From contig OY978530.1 of NCBI GenBank assembly GCA_963854835.1, positions 25,994,137 to 26,058,136 of the forward strand: a stretch of 64,000 nt of DNA, in the 5' to 3' direction. The translations under genes were made by a program, and so were the position numbers. Positions 11,829 through 22,599 of this stretch are shown here, in pieces. The notes beneath the pieces are model-generated. The model was not told the origin of the DNA. It made no database searches and was given only the letters and a program-made list of their open reading frames with translations. The stretch is from Megamerina dolium. Its lineage: Eukaryota; Arthropoda; Insecta; Diptera; Megamerinidae. Within the stretch, counting starts at the first letter, position 1; each line of letters starts with the position of its first letter.

Positions 11829-11884
11829 GTTATTTTCGGCCTAAATCGATATTCGGTTGGTATTGCCACATAAGTAAGTAAGTA
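11569..11884 (+). mobile_element. RTE LINE 3'-end fragment (plus-strand half of composite)
   Basis: This is about 315 bases of RTE 3' sequence, from the ELYANIDIVKRIKIQRLRW segment through RSMLFSA and the stop, ending GCCACATAAGTAAGTAAGTA. It is in opposite orientation to copy B, so the two fragments meet at their truncated 5' sides and both 3' tails face outward. The fragment is close in sequence to copies A and C. Confidence 0.9.
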
Positions 11885-11886
11885 GT

Positions 11887-12762
11887 AAGCAAGTCCACAG
11901 AATAGCCAAGGTAATTCAAGAGGCCTTCCAGAACAAAAAAAACTGCGCTGCAGTATTTCTAGACATTGCACAGGCCTTTGATAAGGTATGGCATAAAGGT
12001 CTATAATATAAAATTATCCACTCGCTTCCAGAGAACACCTTCAAACTTTTCAATTCTTACTTAACACTTCGCAAATTTAAAATAAAATTTAATTCGTTTA
12101 TTTTAGAGGAATTTCAGATAAATGTAGGAGTTCCAGAGGGCAGTGTACTTGGTCCGTTCCTGTACTTGATTTATACTGCTGACCTCCCGTTATTTCAAAA
12201 TCATTTGGTTACAACCTTCGCTGATGACACGGCAATCCTAAATACACACATCGATCATCTGGAAGCATCTCGTAACTTGTCAAAAGATCTTAAACTCCTT
12301 GAAGAATGGTTAGCAAAATGGCGAATTAAAGTAAATGAGAATAAACGTGTACAGGTAACATTCTCTCTCAGAAAAGAAACGTGTCCTCCAGTCAAATTAA
12401 ACAATGCACTCATTCCGCAATTAAATGTAGTAAAATAACTGGGAATGTATTTGGATAGAAGGCTAACATGAAAAGCTCATATTGATAGCAAAAAATTACA
12501 AATCCAATTAAAAATGCTGCAATTGCATTGACTGCTAAATAAAAACTCTAAACTCAGCCTCAATAATAAAGTTTTGATTTATAAATTTATTATTAAACTA
12601 TTATTATTATTTAAAATCGATCTGGACCTATAGTATAAAATTATGGAGTTCGGCTTGCCTCTCGATCATTGAAAAAATCCAGAGAGGCCAGAATAAAACG
12701 CTTAGGCAAATAACTTGTGCCTTAATATTGATACAGTTCTTGAAGTTACATATTCCTAAATA
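11887..12762 (+). mobile_element. Jockey-like LINE fragment, part 1
   Basis: Plus-strand RT sequence starts with the equivalent of EQVHRI in the Jockey fragment at 22600 and continues AVFLDIAQAFDKVWHKGL, VPEGSVLGPFLYLIYTADLP and the catalytic FADDTAIL (about 12217-12240). It then decays after LEEWLAKWRIKVNENK. Tc1 copy 1 interrupts it at a TA at 12761-12762, and the element resumes at 14412. The 5' side is cut exactly at the RTE composite. Confidence 0.88.
12166..12438 (+). pseudogene. Jockey-like reverse transcriptase palm segment
   Basis: This is a 90-codon frame with IYTADLPLF, the catalytic TFADDTAILNT, and LLEEWLAKWRIKVNENKR, which is the typical Jockey RT palm-to-thumb block. A stop follows VVK at 12436-12438, where related copies continue YLGIHLDRRLTW. 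The frame upstream to 11900 is open apart from a stop after GL near 12006. The fragment is non-functional, with an intact FADD box. Confidence 0.85.
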
Positions 12763-14411
12763 CAGTGGCTCACAGCTTATTTCGTACAGTGTATATATTT
12801 TTATGTACATGGCTGTAACATCGAAACTAAAAAACTTATCGATAAGTTTTGAATGTAGATGTCTGTGTATGTGTTTAGTAAACCTAATAAGAAAACGGGG
12901 AACCCCAAAAATTGTTCTTTTTGTCATGCAAGAAAGAAAAACTATTGATCAGCTGATTTTCAGCTCACATCTTATTTCGTACACAAACTTCAATGTAAGT
13001 AAGTTTCATTCTGCCGCGCAGTTACAAAGTTTTTTTGAATTGTATGAGTTTTTGGACCTTTTTAACTATTATAACAATTTTTATTATTATTATTTTAAAT
13101 AGTTAAAGTGCTGTAAATTAAACATTTAGCGTTATGGGCGTCGTACAACGATGGAACAGCGTAAACTGGTAATTAACCATTTTAGGAAAGGTCAGAGTGT
13201 GCGAAAAATTGCTGAAATGACAAATTTAAGTGCCTCAACTGTCCAATACATCATTCAACGCTTCGTTCGCGAAAATCGGTTGGAGAACAAGGGCAGAGAA
13301 GCACCTAATAAGATTTTCAACGCATCAGACGAGCGTTATATTGTACGAAAAATTAAGAAAAATCCAAAGTTATCCGCTCCGAAGTTGGCTGCAGAGGTTC
13401 AGCGTGAAATAGGAAATCATCCAGTGCTGAAACTGTCCGACGTGTGCTGCGCAATCATGACTTGAACGGTCGAGTAGCCCGAAAGAAACCATTCATTTCA
13501 AAAATGAATATACAACGCCGACTTGACTCCGCCAAAGAGCATATTATTAAGACTCCTGCGTTCTGGAATACCGTTATTTTCGCGGATGAGTCTAAGTTTA
13601 ATATTTTTGGTTCGGACGGAATGTCATATGTTTGGCGTAAAGCGAATACCGAGCTAAACAAGGAGAACCTTAAGCCCACAGTGAAGCATAGTGGCGGTAG
13701 CGTGATGGTTTGGGCCTGTATGTCAGCAGCCGGAGTAGGTGAATTGGTTTTTATTGAGGGGACAATGGACAAAATGAAGTACCTCGAGATTCTGAAAAAC
13801 AATTTACTTCAAAGTGCAGACAAACTGGATTTGCGGGATGAATTTCGGTACTACCAAGATAATGACCCAAAACATAAATCTGGGATTGTGCAATCTTGGC
13901 TTATTTGGAACTGCCCACACTTGATGTCTCCACCACCACAGTCACCTGACATGAATGTGATTGAAAATCTTTGGTCTATTTTGGACAATAAAATAAGAAC
14001 ACACAAGATTTCTAATAAGCAAGACCTAAAGAAGGTACTGATGGAGGAATGGAAAAAATCACACCAGACATCACTCAAAAATTGGTGGATTCAATGCCAA
14101 ATAGACTCCAGGCTATCATTAACGCTAAGGGATGTCATACTAAATATTAAAATCAACTTACTTTGTTTTTAGTTTGAACTTAAAGAGACTGTACGAAATA
14201 AGCTGTGACATGAATTTTCCTATTTTATTCTTATTTTATTTTTTTATAGTGTCAAACACTAAAATTTTGAAAAAGTAAATTTTGGAAAATAGAAAACAAA
14301 CCTTCCTTTCAAAAATGGCATTTATATTTTGTTCAAATTTTTGCTATATTAGGAATTACGACTGCAGCAATTTTTAAACTGTCACTGTACGAAATAAGCT
14401 GGGAGCCACTG
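12763..14411 (+). mobile_element. Tc1-like DNA transposon, copy 1
   Basis: This is a 1649-base element flanked by TA on both sides (12761-12762 and 14412-14413). The ends are inverted repeats of about 29 bases with one mismatch (CAGTGGCTC, then A or C, then CAGCTTATTTCGTAC). A second version of the CTTATTTCGTAC motif lies about 200 bases inside each end (12961-12982 left, 14188-14210 right), which gives an IR/DR layout. The transposase is frameshifted twice relative to copy 2. The copy is inserted in a Jockey fragment. Confidence 0.96.
13151..14172 (+). pseudogene. Tc1-like transposase, two frameshifts (copy 1)
   Basis: An N-terminal frame (13151-13465) encodes the paired helix-turn-helix DNA-binding region (VRKIAEMTNLSASTVQYII) and ends prematurely at a 1-base loss in an A-run near 13410. 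A second frame (13444-14172) encodes the catalytic domain with FADESKF, YYQDNDPKH and SPDMNVIENLW. A second 1-base loss, in the A-run near 14055, changes the C-terminus from KKITPDITQ to KKSHQTSLK. Catalytic residues D, D and E are all present, but the protein cannot be made as one chain. Confidence 0.92.
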
Positions 14412-14632
14412 TACATGATAAAACTTGAAACTCATCCCATCGAACAGGCCCGACAACTGACCATTGTCCCTTCAATCACTCGGCTTAAGAGGAAATGCTT
14501 GCTGTCAATATAATACTAGTTGTTTAAATGAAAATTACCTCCTAGCTTAACATTTAGTTTTAAGATTTGAGAAATTAATGTCAATTTCTATAGAAGAGAT
14601 TCAATAAATATAAAAAGAAACAAAAAAAAAAT
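14412..14632 (+). mobile_element. Jockey-like LINE fragment, part 2 with poly(A)
   Basis: This continues the Jockey fragment after the Tc1 insertion. The reading LETHPIEQARQLTIV and RLKRKCLLSI matches the C-terminal end seen at 23460-23550 (HPNPLARQLL, RRLKRKD). An ATTCAATAAATA signal lies near 14599, and an A-rich tail ends at about 14632. Confidence 0.82.
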
Positions 14633-16546
14633 AAGAGGCGCTTAGGGTTGTTATAAAGCTTACTCTTGCGAACAATGCGCTCATCACACGAATTCTTATG
14701 CTCTTTAAATCACTCTTTGTTTAGATAGCAACGAAGCAACACAAACTGCGACTGTGCTGATCATATTCTTGTGCCACAGTGGACATGTATGACTAAAGTA
14801 ACTGAGAAAAAGTATTTGATGATTCCTGATGCGCTCGGTGTAATTCAACGTCTCCTGTGACACATATCCATTAAAGGAACGCGGGAATATAACTTTAGCA
14901 GACATTATAATGTGAAAGATTTTAACAAATTTCAGAGTGTAACAAGGAATAATCAGTTTATTGAGAAGAACAAGATTTTTCTTCTATAGTTTAAGGAATG
15001 GATTTCTCAAGTAGAAAAAGATTAAAATGGCGTTAGAAATGCACAAACTGCAATAAAAATGGCGTTGTCAAACTCAATTAATTTGATTATTGTTAAAAAA
15101 TGAAGACTTTTTTCAGATGGTATATACAAGATATCAAAGAAATTTTTAAGTTTTCCAGAAACCCAATACCAAATTGAACGTTGTCATTGAAAATATTCCT
15201 CTGTCTACTAGGACCTTAGCACGGTGCACTGATATAATAGGGTATTAGTGGAATTTCAGCTATTTTATCTATTTCAATGAGTTTAAATTTTTCGCTACTT
15301 TTGATTTTGAAATTTTGTATGCTACTTTTAGTTCGACTAGGTACTACTCTTAAAAATCTAGTGGAACCATATTTATTGAGGTTAATTCCAGAAACGATGT
15401 TTCATTTATTTTTTTTAGTAGCAACAAATTTTTGCATGAATTTTTTAAACATTATAGTTGAATCATATTGTTCGAGAACATTAAACTGCACAAGAGATGC
15501 AAGAGGAAAATAAGCAACATCACTTTTAGGATTTGGGAATATCTACGTGCGAGCAAAGCGATTGTTTGCTTTTTTTAGTTTTCTTTCTATTTACAGCATA
15601 AAATCATTTTAAATTTATGGTTCGTTTTGATTTATTCCCTTTTTCTTAATTATCTCTTTTTTTTGCTAAAGAAGTCCTTACATAAAAAGTATAAAATAAT
15701 AACACAAGAATTTGTGAAAAAAAAAGTATGATCAAGATCAGATGTAAGAAAAATTGTATTCGCCACAAGTGTTCTTACGACACGTTTGTACTTTACATTT
15801 CGCACTGTGCTATTCTGCAGCGCAGATGAAAAAAAAAATAAATGAGGTTTTGTAGGCACAAAGGTTGACATAATCAGAGCTAAAAAAAATATGGTCTTTA
15901 CACTCCGAAAGTATGACACATACAAATATCAACATCCTAATGATGACGCTTCAACATGAAGATAAATGTCACATTATCTGATGCAATTTAAAACTACTAA
16001 TGACCTCTGATTAAAATCCTTTAAAATATACTCGGGTACCCAATACCTTTACAAAATATATACTCTGATATACCTTTGGAAGTAAGCTTTCAAATAACCT
16101 AAAAGATTTCATAATCGATGTGGTAGTTTTGGATCACACGCGCCGAAAGTTAAAAAAATATATATACGCAACACAGATCGAATCGAGTACTCTTTCTGTT
16201 AAGTCGTAGAAAAGTGTACCATTTAAGCAATGTAGTTTTCACCTATTGCAGATCTGGAAACTATACTATGCAACGACAGGCAGACCTTACCCGATGGGCA
16301 TAGTCATTCAAATATAATCTGCTTATCTCCTGCTGTAGAACTAGAAAAAAATGTTCACATTATATTGTAGAAAAACGTTTTAATCGAAAATTTACGGTCC
16401 TTCATTTTTGAAAATTTAAAGATGTATCTAGTAATATATTTTAATACTGTGCACAGAAAATGATCACATTTATCTAAGTAAATAAGAAAAATATTGTTTA
16501 TTGATTTTCAAATGTCATTCTAAATTTACATTCATTAATTTTTAGT
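14633..16546. other. AT-rich non-coding stretch, no call
   Basis: The region contains only short open frames, none with a recognisable family motif. I see no inverted repeat or tandem array of note. It may be host intergenic DNA or very old repeats. Confidence 0.55.
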
Positions 16547-17830
16547 CGAAAATCACACTCTACAAGTCTCCTAAGTATCGCATAAAAGGTTTTATCGTGC
16601 ATACTGTGTGAAAGATTGAAGCCTATGCTCAGCAATCTGATTTTGCCTTATCAGCGTGGCTTCACGAATAAATCCACCATCGAACAAATTTTCACACTAC
16701 GCCAAATCCTGGCAAATACCCAAGAAAAACAGATCGAAACACATCACTTATTCGTCGATTATAAAGCCGCTTCGACAGTCCGATAAAGGATTACCTTTAC
16801 ATAACTATGCCTGAATTTAGTAAACCTGCAAAACACATTCGATTTTGCAGAATGACACTGCTTAACTATCATCATGCAGTGAAAATTGGGAAGGACCTCT
16901 GCACTCCGTTTAATACCGAACGAGGCTTCAGACAAAGTAATTCGTTATCGTATGACTTCTTCAACCTTATAATGGAGAAAATTATACGAGCTATGGCACT
17001 ATCTTCAACAAAAGTGTCATGTTGTTGGTGTATGCCGACGATATTTGCGTAATCGGTATCAACTTGCGAGCAGTCAGTGCAGCATTCTCTGAATTAGAAC
17101 GAGTCACTTCAAATGGGCCTTACGATTTATGAGGGCAAGACGAAGTACCTAGTGTCTACAAACAAAGAGTCCCGGCGTCTTGGACAACAAGACACTGTTG
17201 AATTGTCAACTGCCACCACTGTCCAGGTGGTGAAGGACTTCGTCTATCTTAGAACTGTAATGACGTCAGCCTGGAGATCATGCGTGTAATAACTCCTGCT
17301 AACAGATGTTAATTTGGGCTGAGTAAGCAATGGAGTAGTCGGGCCCTCTCTCGAAGATCGAAAATCACACTCGACTAGTCCCTCATTATTCCTGTCCTAA
17401 CATATGGCGCAGAAGCCTGGACAATTTCCACCACGGATGAGAGAACGCTTGGAGTTTTCGAGAGAAAAGTTCTGCGCAGGATTTTCGGACTTATTTGCGT
17501 TGAATTCGAGTATCGAATGAGGTACAACGATGAGCTGTATGAACTGTACGCGGACATTTACATAGTCAGGCGAATCAAAATCCAGCGGCTGCGCTGGCTG
17601 GGTCATGTTGAGCGAATGGAAGAAGACGTTCCAGCGAAGAGGGTAATTAATTCGATACCCACTGGAAGAGGCAGAAAAAGAGGAAGACCAAACCTCCGTT
17701 TGAAGGACCAAGTGTTTGGTAACCTAGCGGCGCTTCGAATATCCAATTGGGGCCAGCAAGCGAAGAACAGAGAAGACTGACGCCGTATTGTTTGGCCTAA
17801 ATTGTTATGGCCACATAAGAAGAAGAAGCC
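16547..17830 (+). mobile_element. divergent, older RTE LINE fragment (copy E)
   Basis: A 5'-truncated RTE copy runs from the equivalent of VLCERLKPMLSNLI to the 3' end, which reads GGCCACATAAGAAGAAGAAG. The tail is (AAG)n where the younger copies have (TAAG)n. It differs from copy C at many codons, with several indels, stops and a short misplaced piece at 16548-16575 that resembles the TLYKSLIMP segment from further downstream. Recognisable parts include IGKDLCTPFNTERGFRQ at about 16880-16940 and RIKIQRLRWLGHVERMEED at about 17572-17630. The higher divergence implies a separate or much older lineage. Confidence 0.88.
16807..17052 (+). pseudogene. RTE RT palm remnant (copy E)
   Basis: The 81-codon frame has HAVKIGKDLCTPFNTERGF, SYDFFNLIMEKIIRA, and then shifts frame just before the catalytic motif, which can be read in the next frame as VYADDICVIG near 17030-17055. 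Upstream, the FDSPV motif is also shifted. The frame carries no meaningful start. It is a decayed piece of reverse transcriptase only. Confidence 0.8.
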
Positions 17831-19748
17831 CTCCCTAATAGCTTTCCAACGAGCTATCATTTATAAAAGTCCGACAATCAGCAACTGTGCTTTAATAAAA
17901 AAACATTTTGGCGGTTCTAAAAGAATTAAAAAGAAAATGTTGTGTGCCCCGAGACAATACCAATCGTTATCATAATTGTAACTAGGGGTGAAATTTTTAT
18001 ACTTTTTTTCGTGATCCATCCTAAAGTACAACCGCCGCATAATCGGATTGAAGATTATGGTAACTTTCTTTGTTGTTAAATCTATATATTTCACTTCTTT
18101 ATTTTTGGCAAGAAATTTGTATTTACATATATAATTACTTTTTTATCTCAAATTTTTTATGTTTTAATGGCTCCACATAATTCACTTACGAGTACCTCTC
18201 ACTTTTAATCTCAAACAATTTACATTTATTGCTTTTTGTCAAAAAATATTGGTAGTGCCCTTTTTTGTCGTAAACATTTGAATTTCACAGTTTCATTATA
18301 AAATTGTATACTGCCAGAAACCATGGGAAGAAAAGTTCTGAACTTGAGCGATAAATCTGTCTTTACAGAGAAGTTACACGATCAATAACTTGCTTTCAAG
18401 TTAACCACTCATACCGTTTGCAAAATTCATTGGAATTGACATCTGTGACATAGGCTGCACTCAACTTTATATTTAATTTTAGTATGAATAGTTATTAATC
18501 GCAATACTCCACAGTTTTTATTACTTTTATTTATTGTTTAATCGCGGCAGAATCTTTAATACACACAAGCATGTGTCAAATGACTCCAGAAAAAAAGAAA
18601 CTATTGGGACATAAGTAATATATACTGACATTTTGCTTCAATGAGTTTGTTCAATTTATTATGGTCTTGAAGACTTACATATTGTATATATTGCACTTAT
18701 AATATGTTTATAACAATTAATTTGTGGTGCTTTATACGGCTCATTTTCGTAAAACTTTTTCCGATATATTCTTTATATTGCATCAAAATAAAAATTTATT
18801 ACAAATCATCAAACTTCGGTACGATCGTTATTTAAGAAACCATTGTTAAGAGTCTTCCATTGAAGAATATTGGCTTGATCTAACGTTCAACTGAAGCGTG
18901 TAAGCAAAATATAAAAATGTATATACATAAATAAATTACAGTTACTGTTATACCTTATTCATTAAGGGTATGAAAGTTCTTATATAGGAGTTAAATATTT
19001 GAGTTGCTTTGGTTGTTTTGGCACATACGAAACGTTATGAATGGCAACTAAAACACCGCAGTGTGCAAACACCAGACATACCAACACTGCACTACACTGG
19101 GCTATGAACATTCACAATACGGCTTTACTGACTTTTGTTTTTATTAGACACCATTATTGTCCATCCACTTCCTGTGTTCATCACGGCTACCTCTGCTAAA
19201 AATTTGAGGACGGTCCATGGTTCTCAATCCGTCATGTCGACACAGTGGATGGACAAGAAAGCCGACCAGGCAGCTTATTCAGACAGCTGACCGATGTACA
19301 GGTCATGTGCACTACGCACATCCTACCATCCTGTATCATTCCTAGCACGCTTAAGGTTGAATTCCCACCAAAAATTTCCTTCGAGATTCACCATACCTGG
19401 TTAACCAACAACACCATATATCCCTCTCAAAAGGAATTATTCACCATCGGATATCAACAATGCTTACATATATTTATTTTAAAACAAACAGTGATATATG
19501 AAATACATATCTTAAAATACATAAATATATTGTATAAACAAATGTAATTATAATAGTTATATAAATAATCAAATCCACTTTAAGTAAATAAATAAAAGTA
19601 CAATTTTAAGTATAATAATATAAAACATGATTCAATATAAAAACAAAATAATTAATAAAACGAACAAATTGAAACAAATTAAAATTGAAAATTTGTATGT
19701 TCCTTTCGCGTATACACATGACTGTAGACGAAATAAGCATGTATGTAA
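17831..19748. other. AT-rich non-coding stretch, no call
   Basis: No coding region or repeat that I recognise. A 100-codon frame at 19245-19547 has no family features and runs into low-complexity AT sequence. The segment 19020-19330 is less AT-rich than its surroundings, but I cannot assign it. Confidence 0.55.
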
Positions 19749-19750
19749 TA

Positions 19751-20274
19751 GGCTAGACAGACGGCAGCCTAATTCTGGATTACTGGCGCACTTAATCCGA
19801 ATAAAATATTAACCTGACAGACGGCAGTATTGCGGATTAACTAAACGGCTGATTGCTGTTTTATTAGGTCTGCTCACGTGCATTACTATCACTATCAATT
19901 TCTGTCATCTGGCACTCTCGATATGAGAAAATCTATAAGAAGTACGTGAACTGAAAACTATTAGAAACTTGTAAATTGACATTCACCGTTCGTAATTCAC
20001 AGCTGGATTTATTAGTTCGCCAACGTTCTTCATGTTGAAGACTGTTAACAATTGTTGAAAGTTTTTTGTTAGCGAACATACTTAATATTTTGTAAAATGG
20101 TTCGAGAAAAATTCACAATAGAAAATTTTCAGCAGTGTTGCCATCGCAAATTGCCCTAATCCTCTTTTATTTTGAGAATTAACTCATAGAGTTAATGCGG
20201 ATTTGCTACAGTTAATGCCTGAGTTAATTCGAATTAAATCGTTAATCCGAATTAACGCTGCCTTCTGTCAGGGC
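19751..20274. mobile_element. MITE with imperfect terminal inverted repeats
   Basis: This is a 524-base non-coding element flanked by TA. The left end GGCTAGACAGACGGCAGC and the reverse complement of the right end, GCCCTGACAGAAGGCAGC, match at most positions, and the similarity continues into TAATTC and GGATTA on both sides. A second, right-truncated copy lies at 48696-48994, which shows the unit is dispersed. There is no open frame, so it would depend on a transposase elsewhere. The superfamily is uncertain; the TA duplication is compatible with Tc1/mariner-type but does not prove it. Confidence 0.82.
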
Positions 20275-22041
20275 TATTAGAGCATTAACAAATAGAGAAG
20301 TTGTTAGTACGAGTAGTTGTGCAAATGAGTTTTGTCTTTTTTTCCCCCAAAGCGGCACTTCATTTGATCATTTTATTGTTGATACCGTTCAGCTGAAATA
20401 GTTGGATCAAGTTTCAGAATATTCAGAATCCAACCGATGTGGATGGCTGACCAGAATCAATCCATACATATCTATGTTTACGATTTTCGTACAGCACTGT
20501 CTTTTATCTCCCGTAAAATTATTATTTATTCATGCATGTCAATTCTTCGATTTTTGTTTTTCCGTTTAGCTCGTAAGGAACCAACTTTCCTTCTGGATCT
20601 TAGCCATTGCATACAAACGAACTGAAATTGCTTGCTGTGTTACTTCTAAGTTTTTTTCACCCATAATTTTTCATGGATCACAACTATGTGGATCGTCAAG
20701 ACTAAAATTTCCACCACGAAAAAACAAAACAATTTGTAACTATTTCATAACTTATAGACTTATCAATTTTTTTCTGTTTAAAACAAATAACATACAAAGG
20801 CGTAAATGTTGTTTATCGATATCCATCTCAATTACAGCTTGTAAACGATTGAAACTTATGTCATATCAACATCAATGAGTAAGCTATACCCAAAATGGAG
20901 GGCGAATTGGATGCGTTAATAAACCTAATTTGAATATTTCTCTGCGTAAATGTAAAAAATATAATAAACTATTAGTCTTCATTTTGTTGATTTTGGTGGA
21001 AACGTAAAAATTAAATGGTATCTAGATTTTGCCAAAATTGGGTTTGTTTAACTGAAACACCTGTAGCTTACAATGGTGGATGTTGGAATGCGTAAAATGT
21101 ACAGCGCTATGTATATAAAAAAGCTAGCACTGTAATCTTGTCTGTTCGTTTTAACTAACGATTTATATTTTGTTAATAAAATCAAAATAATAATTCAAGA
21201 ATTTTGTTGTATTATGATTTTGTAGAAAGTATGCTTCAAAACAATATTAAGCACATGGGCTGATTTTATTTTGGCGATATGGAATTGTTGACTTTATGCT
21301 TTGCAATTGAAGTCAGCCATGATTATTATTAGTTATTTATTATTTATAACTTAGTATACAGCGTCATAATTACAATATATATGTTAGGCTGTACCAAATC
21401 TTGCACCCTACATCATTAAAAATCTTTCTGCAAATGCGTTAAGTTAGAAAAATTAGTAACTATGAAATGTGAAACATCTGCCATTTTTATTTCCGCTATA
21501 ACATAATCCTATATATTACGAAACTAAAAACAATGTTTCTAATAGAGGGAGCTAGAAAAGATATACGTTTATCGCCGTTTTGGAAGTTTACATGGGAATG
21601 ATTTTTTAAAAGCGGGTTAAAGTTTTCCTCTACGTCCATTCCCGCAGCAACTCTGCTTATGAAACCATGCGATCCTTACTACTGAGGTATGGGGTTTGTT
21701 CAGCAAGCACATGCTCAATGAACAGAGAGTTTCGTTTTTCAACAGCAAAGTTGAGGACATTTACAAAATGTATTTTAAACTGGATATTTTAGCAGATGAG
21801 TTGTTTACGACAAAGCATTGCTATCGCAATTGTTACAACGGCTTAGTGCAATGATTAGTTATTTATTTCTTAACTTCAGTTTACAGCACGTCAGTAAAGT
21901 TTTCAAATTGTTATAGGCAAGAGAAATTAAATGCACTTGGTATTCAATTATAAAAAACAAAGCAGAAACAAGCATATTTGTTTGTTATAATGATTTTGAC
22001 GGTCTAATGACTGAAATAAACATACAGTAAAAGTAAAGAAG
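20275..22041. other. AT-rich non-coding stretch, no call
   Basis: I see nothing codable or structured here beyond ordinary AT-rich sequence and short homopolymers. The short frame at 20437-20625 has no family signature. Confidence 0.55.
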
Positions 22042-22413
22042 TGGGTGCCGTAGCTCAGTGGTTAGTGTGTTCGCCTTCTGATCTGTAGGTCGTGGTTCAA
22101 TTCCCGGCTGATGCATAACAAATTTAATATCGATAGATTTTTCTTTCGAATGGTACCCACCTGTCGGCAAGCAATTGGCAATTCTTCCGACAGTAACAAC
22201 TTGCCATGAAAAAGCTTCTAAAAAGAACTCTGTGGCAAAGCTCAGAAAAAGTGATGTCACAAGTGTTCTGCCGTTCGGAACCGGATAAAATAAGTAGGTC
22301 CCTTCTAATACTGTCCAAATTTAAGACGCACAATAGTAATAGAAGAGAAGCTCTGCCAATGAGCCCTTTGGGGCTTTAAGTGCCACATATTTATTTTTTT
22401 TTATTTATTTAAC
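22042..22413 (+). mobile_element. tRNA-derived SINE, copy 1
   Basis: The element starts GGGTGCCGTAGCTCAGTGG, which holds a pol III A-box, and continues to a B-box-like GGTTCAATTCC at about 22094-22104. The body carries CACCTGTCGGCAAGCAATTG and CCGTTCGGAACCGG, and it ends GTGCCACATATTTATTT with a T-rich/TTTA tail. A perfect 10-base target duplication AGTAAAGAAG flanks it (22032-22041 and 22414-22423). Four other copies lie in the window. It is non-autonomous and probably uses a LINE for movement. Confidence 0.93.
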
Positions 22414-22423
22414 AGTAAAGAAG

Positions 22424-22599
22424 GTGGAATATTTTCGAAATAGGGCTTTTACCATTCGATTCGCATCAAATACAATTTTTTAACTTTAGTTATCAATTCA
22501 ACAGATATTTTTAATGGCCCTGACGTAACAAAGCTTATTCAAAACGCTGCATTCTACGTAAGATCACTTCAAACTAACTTATCGCGTGGAAAAGAATTA
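22424..22599. other. short spacer, no call
   Basis: AT-rich sequence between the SINE target duplication and the start of recognisable Jockey RT. Part may be decayed Jockey sequence, since RT similarity begins by 22620. Confidence 0.4.

Noticed and set aside
22042..22120. A tRNA gene call for the A/B-box region
   Set aside because: The region continues into the SINE body, recurs with the same body five times, and the cloverleaf is not well formed. It is a SINE head.
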